DNA of 64,000 bases, from NCBI GenBank assembly GCA_964017185.1, contig OZ024884.1, positions 14,051,548-14,115,547 of the forward strand, given 5' to 3'. Position 1 is the stretch's first letter, and each line of letters starts with the position of its first letter. Shown here in pieces: positions 1-10,199 of the stretch. Origin of the DNA: Rugalucina vietnamica (Eukaryota; Mollusca; Bivalvia; Lucinida; Lucinidae). The notes under the pieces were generated by a model. The model was not told the DNA's origin. It worked only from the letters and a program-made list of their open reading frames with translations, and ran no database searches. A program made the translations under genes and the position numbers.

Positions 1-108
1 GACACAAAGGGAACATATGGTAAGCCCAGTGAGCAGCTATTTCTCTATAGGTGGCCACTCAGAAACATATAAGTTTAATCAATTTCCGACCATTCGTGGT
101 ATACTTAC

Positions 109-3100
109 TGTCAGTGCTGTCAAAGTTTCGGTGAGAATGTTGCCTCTGTGAGGCATCACTAGAGTACTTGTACGATGTGGATGTATAGCCTGTATCCCGA
201 CTATCCTTCTTCCTAACGTCGCTCTTAGAACTTTCTGTAAATTGATTATTTTATAAAATTTCAAATTTATTTCGTTTTATTCCTTTAACCGTGGTTATAC
301 AATGTCTTTAACAACGTAAGAAACATGTAATAGCTAAGTTTAAATTCTAAACATTTGTATCTTAAATATAGAGAAGTATCAAATCTATTTAGTTTATTTT
401 TTTAAATACGTGCAGTTGAATTTAGTTTTAGGCGGTGAAAGGTGATCCTTGGATGATCGGTCGCCATTTTTAGGCGGTGAAGATCGGTCGTCATTTTTAC
501 GCAGTGAAAGTGGAGGTTTACCTTTGGTGAGTGACATCTTGTGCTTGTTCATTTCAACCTGAAAAAAAAAATAGGAACAAATTCAAAATCGCACTACTAA
601 GTTGGCGACTAGATGTCAATTTTCGGAGGCACAACAACACACACTCAGTGCACAGGTACAACTAATGTGGTTGATGTCACGTTTAGTTGTGTTTTAGTTA
701 CATTATTGCACCATATAGACGAAGGAAAATGTGATGGTCAATTCCCTGCTCTCGAAAGAACTCTTCAAGAAACAAAATGGATTTTATTACCAAACGGTGT
801 ACTCATTGTATCAGCTGGAACACCAAGCATAGGAAATGATTCGACATGGTTTACTCAGATTCACAATGCTATTTAGAAAATACTTAAAGCGTTGCCGACA
901 AATAAACAATATAATCTGACGGGCGCAACACCGTCACTGCTTAAAAATTACCTCGACCCAGAATGGCTTCTTAAGAAAGACTGGAGAATAGGCACTAGTG
1001 TATTTGGTTTAACGAATGAAGAAGATATGAAAGCAGTAGAACGTATGATGACTGAATTGAATGAGAAAGGCTTCCTCGAGCGATTTATGAGAGAACATGA
1101 TAGAACAGCAAGACTAGGTATTTTTGCGTTGTATGTTTGTATTTCTATTTCAATGGTTCTTATAAAGATCAAAGTAGGTAATAATCAGGAAATTGCGCAT
1201 TCAGAAAGAAATCTCTCTCCAAAAAACGAGGTAGGAAAAATAACCTGGCACTAATACTACTAAAACATATCATAAGCCGAGTGAGCAGCTATTTTCCTAA
1301 TAGGTGGCCACTCAATTACCCAAACTTAACTTAAACATGAAAACCCATATAATATATGGATTAACGACGTGAACGATATCGATCAAGTCCAACAAGGGGC
1401 GCAATGGATTCCTGAAGGTCTGTAAGCAACAATTTGCATTATGTGTGTCACTTACTTTCAAGATGTCTCCTATTCGTTTCCATCTTTCGGTTGATAAACT
1501 AGGATTGTGTAGCACAGTTTGATTAATGCGAACCTAGAGAAAATAAAAATGAATGAATGAATGAATGAATGAATGAATGAATGAATGAATGAATCTTTTC
1601 AAATAACATTATAATAATGAGTAAAGTCTGGGCCCTGTTGCATAAAACTCTGTTAACTCTTAATTGCAGGTTAAAGTCCCGGTTAACTTAATGGCAGCTT
1701 TATTCCTGTTGCACTTTTGTCTATGAAAATCAACTCTAGTGTATTCTTAAAGGTGTCACTATTAGCTAGTGTAGCTCCAGAGGTACTTTAAAATCGTTTA
1801 ATGAAGCAGAAAACTAATGCCATTTTTACTAAAAGAGTTCTTGAACTTAATGGCAGCTTAAGGTTTAATGACAACTTAAGTTCATGCAACAGGGCTATAC
1901 AGAATTACAAGTCTATCTTTTTACAAAGTCGTATTCATTGACTCTCATCTTTGCACGATTTTAAGACAGTAACTGATTTCCAAACGTCGTTGGTATTCTT
2001 ATACTGTATGCAAACATACAATAATAATTATTTGAATATTTTCATACATCCAGCAAAACTACGTGTATGGTAAAGTTTAACTTACTTCTTCATTTCCAAC
2101 TTTGCCGACAAGGGTAACATTAGAAGTTGCAAGATTACTGTCCTGCATAAAGGCAAACAAGTAGGTTTCTCCCGTCCAAAGGTTCAAGGGCAGTAACTTT
2201 GGAACTGCAATTATGCACAGAGAGGATAAACAAATGTGTTGGATAAACTAAAAATCTTAGAATTTGCAAGACATGCGTATATTTTGTATACAGGCGCGCT
2301 TTAGACAAAAGCAAAATGAATAGTCCTGAAATATTTAAAACCGTGTATACGTTTCATTACTGGTGTGTCGGGTTATGGAAAATCTACAAGATAGTCGTGT
2401 GTTGGATAAACCGGGTGTTTCCATCTTATATATTTATTCATTAATTTCTTCTATCTTTTTTTTTTTTTAATATTTAAGAGAATATATATATCCTGACCGC
2501 TTGTCGTCGAGCGTTTACTCACATTGTAGTCTGACTTGTGCCGCTCCTAAATCTAATTCAGGATGACGAAGAGCACTATTCAAGTTGGACCCTTTCTTGT
2601 TCCCTATCGTTGTCCGTGTAAGCTGCTTCTTCTCCAGCGTAATTCTTTGGAACAATGGTAATAAAAACAATATGAATGAGGATATCCAAACGCTTGCTCA
2701 TGTCTTTTATAATTTGAGCAACGCTATTAATCACATGAATGTAAAAATACCATTTACTCGGATTTTTGTTTCTTCTTGTAATCTATAACGTATTGTTTCT
2801 AGATTAAGGATGCAGACAAATGACGCTAGACATTTTAAAATAGAAAACAATTACTTTACTTTTACTGGCACAGCTTTGTGTGGTGCGTGAGACTTGACTG
2901 CAACATACATGAAATTTTAAAAACGTCAAAAGAGCGTCTTATGCGATGCAATACTCTGTTTGCCGTTGTGAACAAGATTAACAACAGAACACGACATTTT
3001 GCTGTTGTCGAACACGTGCAAAATCTGATTTATCAGAAAAACTTGTCCGTGAAATGTACACCCCAATAAACCCTACTTTTATGTAGAAAAACTGGGTTTG

Positions 3101-4263
3101 CAGGGTATACCTGGTTTTCTTATTTTTGATCCAAAACATACATTGTGGGGACTCGTTGTGGGTACTCGTTAGAACCGCCTCGGCGAGGCGGTTCTAACGT
3201 GTACCCACAATCTCTGTTTTGAGCAAAAATAAGAAAAACATTTAAAGAAATTCTAGTGAAAATTTTCTATCTTTACAACTTTAAGAAAAAATCTGTATAG
3301 TAAACGGGCGTGTTTGCGTAATGGTGTGGGTATGCACTCACCTGGTAATAATGACATATTTACAACCGGTCACCATGGAATTATTCTTTGGCAGAATTCG
3401 TTTACTTGATGTCCCCCAACATTCAATATCGATGCTGAATCTTTCAAACCATGGGATCATCATGTCTGGTTGGCCGGTAGCTTTGTCTTTCGTTTTCTGT
3501 TTACATACGAGGGTAATTAAACATAATTTTAGTGCACTATTACAAGGATTAGTCAATAAATACATAAGCAGAGCTCAGATTTTTGACGATAAAATTTTAA
3601 TTTGAAGTTTCTAGCCTTAGTGCATCACATCAATGCATACGGATAACGAGCTATAACAGACTCGAGTATAATGTATAATCATTTTAATATCATGAATACA
3701 AACTGGTTGCTAAAGCTGTATAAAATGTACAATTATTTCTTATTTATATGTTTATAGATATATGGTACATGATCTACACATAGGATACACTTGTAACTTG
3801 GTAAGAATGTAATTTTTACCTAAATGAGTGTTTGTAAGTGATTGAAATGTTGAAAATGGATTGATAATTAATGCACGAGTGAATATAAATGTTCGTTATT
3901 CATGAAAAGAGGGTTGATTATATACACAAAAATATGAATAGTTATTCCTAAAAGGTTTAAAAACTGCTTAAAAAGTTGAGAAGTTGATTAGTTGATTATT
4001 AATGAAATTTTGAGACGTTGATTATTCGTAAAAGGTGAAATAGGCACGTTATTCATGAAATTCTAAAAAAGTGTGTTATTCATGAAAGAGGACAAAGCTA
4101 GCGTTAGCGTTAGAACTGAAAAGATGAAAAGAGATTAGCTGTTCATTAAATCGTGAAAAGAGGTTGTTTACTCATGAAAAGAGGAATAGATAAAAGAGTT
4201 AACTTACCCTCGCCCTTTCCTGTTTTTGTGTGAGTGCTTCTCTTGACACAGCCGTTCCTTCAT
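109..4263 (-). CDS. Seven-exon gene fragment, probable secreted or ectodomain protein of unknown family (partial at both ends)
   Basis: Exons in transcript order: 4208-4263 (56 nt), 3342-3496 (155), 2523-2644 (122), 2086-2204 (119), 1456-1533 (78), 522-558 (37) and 109-234 (126). Every intron is GT-AG; donors include GTAAGT and GTGAGT forms. Phases join without a stop: exon 1 opens with 2 nt of a split codon, then junctions are phase 0, 2, 1, 0, 0 and 1, and exon 7 ends in phase 1. The 231-residue product has hydrophobic beta-like segments such as GETYLFAFMQ and CKYVIITR, sequons NNS, NVT and NQT in its middle, a WFERF motif, and a hydrophilic Ser/Arg/Tyr/His-rich last exon. Sequons and alternating hydrophobicity suggest an extracellular domain; a resemblance to netrin/TIMP-type (NTR) modules is weak and unproven. 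Family not recognised. Upstream exons were not found and the gene continues past the left edge. The methyltransferase pseudogene and repeats lie in its introns. Confidence 0.72.
694..1254 (+). pseudogene. Methyltransferase exon-3 pseudogene (paralogue of the gene at 25481-49507)
   Basis: The translation matches the last exon of the minus-strand methyltransferase residue for residue over long stretches, e.g. HHIDEGK, NKQY, LTGATPS, KNYLDPE, LERFMREHD and ALYVCIS. It is disabled by TAG at 874-876, where the intact copy has CAG (Gln in TQKI), by an in-frame 48-bp deletion after NKQY removing 16 residues, and by loss of the normal stop, so the frame runs on to 1254. Nothing resembling exon 2 (the GCGTG SAM-binding motif) precedes it; a TTTTAG like a decayed acceptor lies just upstream. 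That favours duplication of genomic DNA over an mRNA-derived copy, though a 5'-truncated retrocopy is not excluded. It lies antisense in the intron of gene 1 between the exons at 1456-1533 and 522-558. Confidence 0.85.
1548..1594. repeat. (GAAT)n microsatellite
   Basis: About eleven tandem AATG/GAAT units just outside the acceptor of the gene 1 exon at 1456-1533. Confidence 0.95.
1630..1897. mobile_element. MITE with CCCTGTTGCAT terminal inverted repeats
   Basis: Begins GGGCCCTGTTGCATAAA and ends TTCATGCAACAGGGCT, about 16-bp inverted termini enclosing about 240 bp that itself pairs (TTAATGGCAGCTT occurs near both ends). No ORF. It lies in a gene 1 intron, between the exons at 1456-1533 and 2086-2204. 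Confidence 0.7.
3128..3330. repeat. Palindromic hairpin element, family H copy 1
   Basis: Near-perfect palindrome centred at about 3184: AGAACCGCCTCGGCGAGGCG and its complement, flanked by ACCCACAAT/ATTGTGGG and AAAACATA/TGTTTTG words. The right flank to about 3320 matches the reverse complement of about 9283-9360, so the repeat unit is longer than the hairpin. It sits in the gene 1 intron, ending about 12 bp from the donor of the exon at 3342-3496. Confidence 0.8.
3880..4195. repeat. Degenerate short tandem repeat of a TTATTCATGAAAAGAGG-like word
   Basis: Variants of GTTATTCATGAAA occur about every 40-70 bp over 300 bp, immediately downstream (in transcript sense) of the gene 1 exon at 4208-4263. 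Too diverged to fix a unit. Confidence 0.5.
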
Positions 4264-5555
4264 CTGCAAAACATCAAGAATATACTTTCATTCAGGTCTA
4301 TGAAAAAGCTATATTAGCATTTTTTAAAAACTAACGAAAAAAGCGTTATTTGATGTTCAAATGTAAATTTTGGGAATGAAATACTAGATGTATTTGCCAT
4401 GGTTGAAAGAAAAAAATATTGGGGGGGGGGGCGGAGGGGGGGGGAATGATTATAAAAGAGAGACAGCGACAATAAGAGATAATAGGAACATCTATGACAG
4501 ATAATTGTAGTATTCAATTGTTTCAAACGTAACCGAAAACAAAAATATTGATCATAAAAATTGATATATATTACCTCGTTTGCTGCATGCACTTCCCATG
4601 TTGTATGAATTTTTAAATTTTAGTAATCCACTTTCAGCATGAAATCGCAGAAGAAAAATATTTTAAAACTTTAGCACGTTGCTATTGTGTTACTAGAATG
4701 GTCCTGTCAATGTCCGTTCATTTCTGGGACCAAACTCCAGATGTGCTGAATCTCATAGAATCACATTTATATGTCGCATCTCAAGTCTCGCGAGATTTTA
4801 CATGTTTCCATGAGATTTCGTGCTGTGATTTATGGGATTAGTACAATTTCCGGTACAAATGCAGACGAAAAAGAAAACAAGTATTTTCCTGGGTATTTTT
4901 CAAGCTTCCGAGCAGAACACTGAGTCAAGTCCATGAGAAAATGCTAAACTGGCAACAGTGTTTCAACCTGTTGGCATCCATATATAGTTTGTCACGATCG
5001 GTAATAATTGAGAACGCTTTTTAAACATGGTGCCTAGGAAACCCATTGGCCATTTCTAGAAAAAAGGAACAAAAGCCAAAAACCTGGTAGCACTTTTATA
5101 AACTGGCAGTGGCATCAATGCAACTTGAGATTGTTTTTTGAAATTTTAGAGAGACAAACCTAACAATAAACATTCATTTATTAAAAAGTCATTTTAGCAG
5201 ACTGTTCAGTTGCTATCAGACATCGTGAGTGTGTCTTTGTTGGCAACAAATAATGAACACACGTTTTCCTGCAACGCCTATGACATCTCAGAACTGCTAA
5301 TGGTCATTATCATTTCATGACTGGTCAATACTGCCCTTGTCTATATATCGTACTGACTCATATCAAAGCTATTATGCGTTATATGTTGGTTTCCGTGATT
5401 AACGCTCCCTCAACAGCTATAGCAATATGGAGATGGAACCTCGGTTAAAAGACTCATCCCAAAGTCTGAGACGTTCTGGAACGTACGATCCCTTGTTTAC
5501 AAGGAATATGACATAACCAGTGCGCATTGTAGGCATATTTTATAAGTTTGTTACA
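4264..5555. other. Anonymous sequence upstream of gene 1 exon 4208-4263
   Basis: Contains a G-rich tract (4421-4444). No exon could be supported, although 5' exons of gene 1 should lie somewhere in this direction. Confidence 0.5.
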
Positions 5556-5558
5556 TTA

Positions 5559-5560
<2 letters not shown>

Positions 5561-5604
<44 letters not shown>
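5561..5604. repeat. (ATT)n microsatellite
   Basis: About 14 ATT units, followed by GCTGCTGTTGTTGTTG. Confidence 0.95.
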
Positions 5605-5699
5605 GCTGCTGTTGTTGTTGATCTTTTTGTTGTTGTTTGTTTGTTTTATTTTTTTGCTAAGTTTAACAAACTGGGATCATTTTCCTGTTTTTCTTTTTC

Positions 5700-6094
5700 T
5701 TTTTAAACAAACAAGTACCATTAATACCCACCCCTTTAAGAAGAAAGTTGATTTAGGAAATTTGTTATCATAGTAAACAAAGCAAACCGCGGGAGGAGCT
5801 ATAGCATGTTAACAACTATAAAAGGTGTCCACAAATAGAAACATAACTATGAAAGGTGTCCACAAATAGAAATATATAATCATATTTGTAATAAATGAAT
5901 CAAATTGATTCTCATATTCACCCTGTAACAAAAACAACACACCCCTGTTTAGCACCGAAGCGACAAAATAGTGAGGAACAAGACGACTCAGAGAATTAAT
6001 GTACCCGACCTGGAGATGAAGACAATATTCTATAGGGGGTTGACCTCGCAAACAATCCTCTCAATGAAAATGACTAACTCAATAATACAAGAAA
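5700..6094. repeat. Single copy of the repeat that is tandem at 21898-22590
   Basis: Shares AAACAAGTACCATTAATACC, AGAAAGTTGATTTAGGAAAT, CGGGAGGAGCTA, CCCCTGTTTAGCACCGAAGC and TTGACCTCGCAAACAATCC with 21898-22590. A SINE is inserted at its right end. Confidence 0.8.
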
Positions 6095-6300
6095 GGGAGC
6101 GCGGTGGCGCAGTGGTAGAGAGTCGGACTCCAAATCGAGAGGTCCTGGGTTCGATCCCCACAGGCGTCACCGTGTTGTGTCCTTGAGCAAGACACATTAA
6201 CTCCCTACAGTACTGGTTAAACCCAGGAAGAGTTGGCTCCGTCCCGACATGACTTAAAAATTGTTGACTGGGACGTTAAGCCTCAATACAAACAAACATA
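6095..6300 (+). mobile_element. tRNA-derived SINE, type 1
   Basis: The head has an A box (TGGCGCAGTGGTAGAG) and a B box (GGTTCGATCCC) of RNA polymerase III. TGTCCTTGAGCAAGACACAT follows, resembling the conserved central domain of V-type SINEs. The tail ends ACGTTAAGCCTCAATACAAACAAACAT. Imperfect flanking duplication: AATAATACAAGA before and ATAATTACAAGA after. The head is too altered to be a tRNA gene. Confidence 0.85.
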
Positions 6301-6399
6301 ATTACAAGAGCCAACCTTGACTCGGTTGATGAAAACTTTATGTATTTAAGGATATTTTTTAAAATTAATGTATTTTTTAAAAAAACACATATAAGCACG

Positions 6400-6640
6400 G
6401 TATCCTTTTAATGTGACATAGGCAAACAGAATAGCCCCAGATGTGACGCCGCAAAACGCGGCGTCCCATCTGGGACTATTCTGTTTGCTTTAAGGAATTT
6501 CATCGAAAAATAAAATAAAAATCTAAAATAATCCGGATGCCCCTAACAATGAAAGTGAACTATCCCTAAATGGTGATGATGGGAAAACCCATACGTCAAA
6601 AATGGGTTAATGAGATGGAAGTTGGTGTCTACACTGAAAA
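6400..6640 (+). repeat. Dispersed hairpin element, family F copy 1
   Basis: Stem GGCAAACAGAATAGCCCCAG pairs with the complement ending ACTATTCTGTTTGCTTT around a CGCCGC..GCGGCG core. A conserved 3' tail follows (TTCATCGAAAAATAAAATAA, GATGCCCCTAA, GATGGGAAAA). Two other copies are at 25168-25370 and 55748-55990. Confidence 0.8.
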
Positions 6641-6681
6641 GATTAGTGTTCTCAAAGACTGGCCAGGTATTCAAGAGTATT

Positions 6682-6778
6682 CCCAGCGGGCTTATGACGT
6701 CAGAATGACGTCATATCAACGTTGATGCGACGTCATGACGTCGATCTGACGTCATTCTGACGTCATGTGTCTGCTGGG
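6682..6778. mobile_element. 97-bp palindromic element rich in TGACGTCA
   Basis: Ends CCCAGCGGGC and GTCTGCTGGG are complementary with one mismatch region, and nearly the whole length is palindromic. It carries four exact TGACGTCA octamers (the CREB/ATF CRE consensus) plus GACGTCATGACGTC and AACGTT. No ORF. Confidence 0.8.
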
Positions 6779-6874
6779 TTGAAGATTAATTATGCCATCA
6801 AATGCCAAATAATTAATTATTTTAATATTCATCTTACTGTGACAAATATACAGCCATAATTATAACATGTAATA

Positions 6875-7062
6875 GTATACAGTTATTTCATGCTTCAGCA
6901 GGTAATAGTGCAAAATATTTTCCCCGAGGTGCAACTTGGCAGGCTATTGCCCGAGGCGAAGCCGAGGGCAATAGCATGTCAAGTTGGTACCTGCACCGAG
7001 GGGAAAATGTTTTGCACTATTGCCTGTTTAAGCTTGAAATAACTGTTTTATTACCTAATTAT
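6875..7062. repeat. Hairpin element, family G copy 1
   Basis: Long palindrome: GCAATAGTGCAAAATATTTT-like left arm, GCCCGAGGCGAAGCCGAGGGC core, right arm AAAATGTTTTGCACTATTGC, with AACTGT..ATTACCTAATT outer words. Confidence 0.85.
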
Positions 7063-7321
7063 ATCTATAGTCACATGACTTATCATGTGACCAGGCAATA
7101 GACTGCTGGCCAGGCAATAGAATTTTCTATTGCCTGGTACAATTTGATGTTGTTACCTTGTTACATTGCAGTCATATGGCATATCACATGACCAGGCAAT
7201 AGACTGACCACTGGCCAGGCAATATAATTTTCTATTGCCTGGTTCTGTTTCAAAGTATTAACAATAGTTACTGGAATAGATGAAAATAACAAATAGCCAT
7301 TTCTTTACAATTTTTTATGTA

Positions 7322-7527
7322 ATTAGGTAATAATATACAGTTATTTCATGCTTCAGAAGGCAATAGTGCAAAATATTTTCCACGAGGTGCAGGTACCGAC
7401 TTGGCTTGCTATTGCCCGAGGCGAAGCCGAGGGCAATAGCGTGTCAAGTCGGTACCTGCACCGAGGGGAAAATGTTTTGCACTATTGCCTGTTTAAGCTT
7501 GAAATAACTGTTTTATTACCTAATTAC
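7322..7527. repeat. Hairpin element, family G copy 2
   Basis: Direct repeat of 6875-7062 about 450 bp downstream, with a longer stem (GTACCGACTTGG / CAAGTCGGTACC). Copies are separated by smaller hairpins built on ACCAGGCAATAG / CTATTGCCTGGT (7080-7240) that recur at 7540-7590. The ORF reading through this hairpin is spurious. Confidence 0.85.
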
Positions 7528-7802
7528 ATTCCAGTCATGTGACCAGGCAATAGACAGCTGACCAGGCAATAGAATTTTCTATTGCCTGGTACTATTTCCT
7601 GGTATTAAAAATAAGTACTGGCATAGAAGAAAATAACAAATAGGCATTTCTATACAATTTTTGATGTAATTAGGTAATAATTATCTCCAAATAAGGAGCG
7701 GAATTCTATACGTATTTTGCTTTCGTTCCAATCCTTTCTATTGTGTACTGGTATGTATTGTATTGTATGCATGTATATGACAATAAAGAATAAATATGTG
7801 TT

Positions 7803-8486
7803 TAAGGGGATGCCAATTGTCAAAATCTAATACTTGTATCATTTTACCTGTATAAAGACAAATGACAAATTTTTGTATGTGTCATTCAAGCATCAAATAC
7901 ATATTGTTTTATGCCCAAATACTCATCTTGGGAGGGATAAGCAACACGCTTATCAGCAGTGTGAAAGTTACTTCCTGGTTTGATTCCGTTTTCATCCGTC
8001 TGGCCACCCTGGTAAAAGCTATCACAATAAACATGTTCTCCAATCTTTGAAAGTTTGTCCCATCAGAGATTCATTTTCCTGAGTAAAACATGTTATTTAT
8101 CATATGCACTGAAAACCTTTTACAGCAGATATAGTAAATAGTATGATTTTTCTCAAAATATTGACTTTTTGTTCGAAATACTTTCAAAGACTGTAGTCAA
8201 GAAGTTGGAGATCATGTTTAAGGCGATAGTTTTTCCTAAAATTTACACAGCATGCCACATGGATGAAAACGGAATCAAACCAGGAAGTAACTTGAACACT
8301 GCTGATAAGCGTGTTGCTGAGCCCTCTAGAGCTGGGTGTTTTGACATAAAATAATTTGTATTCGATGTTTGAATGACCCATACAAGAATGTTCCAAGAAT
8401 ATCTTGTCTCCTTTGTAAAATTGCCATTTTTCTTTATACAGGTAAAAATTATAAGTATTAGATTTTGGCAATTGGCATCCCCTTAA
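7803..8486. repeat. Foldback element, arms about 250-300 bp
   Basis: The left arm 7803-8050 is repeated in reverse complement at about 8180-8486 (GGGGATGCCAATTG and CAATTGGCATCCCC at the ends; AACACGCTTATCAGCAGTGT inside). Spacer about 130 bp. ORFs in both arms are products of the repeat. Confidence 0.85.
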
Positions 8487-9282
8487 ACTAAGAGTAATAA
8501 GGATTTTAGAATATTATGATATTGGGATTCACGGGATATTGTAGAAGGCTCGTTAAGTGTTGATACCACTGAGCAATATGTTAGAGTTACCACCAAGACA
8601 CAAACACGTAAACGGATGCCTTTGGTATCGTGTGAATCTCAACAGAGAACACTTGATACAATTATTGAAAGGTTATCCAATTCCCGAATCCCCGGTCTTC
8701 AAGTTGTACATGGGCACATCCTGATGCGGTCTTGGGTCAGTCTTTTATCAAAGTCTAAGGCGGCAGTTACCTTGCGAAAGCAAATGCCAGTTGGAGTCGT
8801 AAACCTTCAGAAGGATACATGTTAATGGCTTAAATGTATTAGCTATTTTAGTTTTCGACAAATATTTAACAAATAACGGCCTCTCCTATCGGTGTAGGAG
8901 GCAGAAAAGTACAAGAAACATCGCATACCAAGTTTTTCTGCTAATGATTCATAACGCGGTGGGATGATAAATGTTTATCGCGATTAGGGCCCGGTATTGT
9001 CCTTTCAGACCACATTGAACCGATGTTGTATAACACTATTACATATTACAGAAAAAATAAATTTAATAAAGCAATGAGTCAAAATAATTTCTGTTATAAA
9101 GCATTTTTTTATGTTTTTAAAGCCATGCACACCACATTGTATGGAATGGAAGGAACGTAGAATCTGGAATTACAGGCGTGTTTACTATCCTTGCAAAACT
9201 GTGTATATTACCCCCTTTGAAGTTGACAAAAATAGTTTCTTCGAGTCTCTCTTTGCTGAGGTCTCCTTGACAAAACATTACG
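8487..9282. other. Anonymous sequence with an unassigned 90-codon open frame
   Basis: From about 8545 to 8825 a plus-strand frame is open. A different frame over 8605-8710 (NGCLWYRVNLNREHL) also looks protein-like but meets TGA. No splice-supported gene could be built and neither frame was recognised. Confidence 0.35.
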
Positions 9283-9470
9283 AAAACACGCCCATGCCAT
9301 ACAGAGATTTTTAAAGTTGTAAAAAATGAAAATTTTCAGTAGAAAGAAAAAATGATATTTTTCTTATTTTTGCTCAAAACATAGATTGTGGGTACACGTT
9401 AGAACCGCCTCGGCGATGCGGTTTTAACGAGTACCCACAATCTATGTTTTGGAGCAAAATTAAGAAAAAT
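9283..9470. repeat. Palindromic hairpin element, family H copy 2
   Basis: Same palindrome as at 3128-3330 (GTGGGTACACGTTAGAACCG and complement, 9371-9457), with the flanking sequence in opposite orientation. Confidence 0.8.
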
Positions 9471-9695
9471 ATGTATACCCCTGTATACCCCTGCTATACT
9501 ATAGTGAAAATCAAAAATCTTGCACCACCCTGTTTTTGTTATTTTTTTTATTTTATTCCTAACATCACTTTTGGTTACTTCCAATATCAAACCTTTGATT
9601 TTGCTGCAAATTCAATAATGTGGATGACAATGCGAAACTTTTGGGACAAAAAGTGTAAAATTGCATTTTGTTTTAGAAAATTTGATTATCAATGA
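9470..9695. repeat. Left arm of inverted repeat flanking the retrotransposon
   Basis: Roughly 190 bp (about 9500-9695) are repeated in reverse complement at about 14088-14283; shared words include AATGTGGATGACAATGC and GTGTAAAATTGCA. Similarity resumes beyond the insertion at 14290-16108, because GGGGTATAAGGGGGTAT (16113 on) mirrors the CCCCTGTATACCCC near 9478. The retrotransposon therefore sits between arms of an older foldback element. Confidence 0.75.
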
Positions 9696-10199
9696 AAGAT
9701 GGAGCTTTTTTTGGTACAGTTTTAAAACAAAGGCAAAGCGCACCAAATAAAGCACCAACTTTTAGCTGCTTTACTGGGACAATAATATTTACTTTGTTCC
9801 TATCAATTTAGCGTTTTGGACAAGAAGTTTTATCCTCATTCATTACAATGGCACATAAAACTTAAAAGAATATGAAAATGGTAACTGTAAAATCAAAATT
9901 AAAAATTCTTGCATACAGACCGGAAGTACAGCAAACGGGACTTCTGTTTATGAAACTTTTCATAACAGTCAAATGGGGTATGTGCTTACTTGCCATAGTC
10001 TAAGAGTGCATTTTTGTTTGTTTTCTTTGCTGTTTAAAGGAAATTTTCAAAACCACCGGTTAATGTTTCGAAAATGTCATTTTTCAAAATTCTGTAAAAA
10101 ACTTCAAATTCCCTAAAATTCATAATGTTTTGTTGTTTTTCTGCTACTGTCGTAATGCAGATCACATGTTCAATGAAAACTCATTGAAAATTTTCATTG

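Noticed and set aside
5420-5520. 29-codon plus-strand frame beginning ATGGAGATGGAACC
   Set aside because: Short, no splice continuity in either direction, not recognised.
6095-6175. Possible tRNA gene
   Set aside because: Same reasoning: the tRNA-like head of a SINE, with poor cloverleaf pairing.
7348-7542. 64-codon ORF
   Set aside because: Lies wholly in the family G hairpin.
8720-8830. Possible upstream exon of gene 1 (minus strand, donor CAAG/GTAACT near 8770)
   Set aside because: A phase-compatible 34-nt candidate exists, but the acceptor is poor and the distance to 4263 makes a chance match likely.
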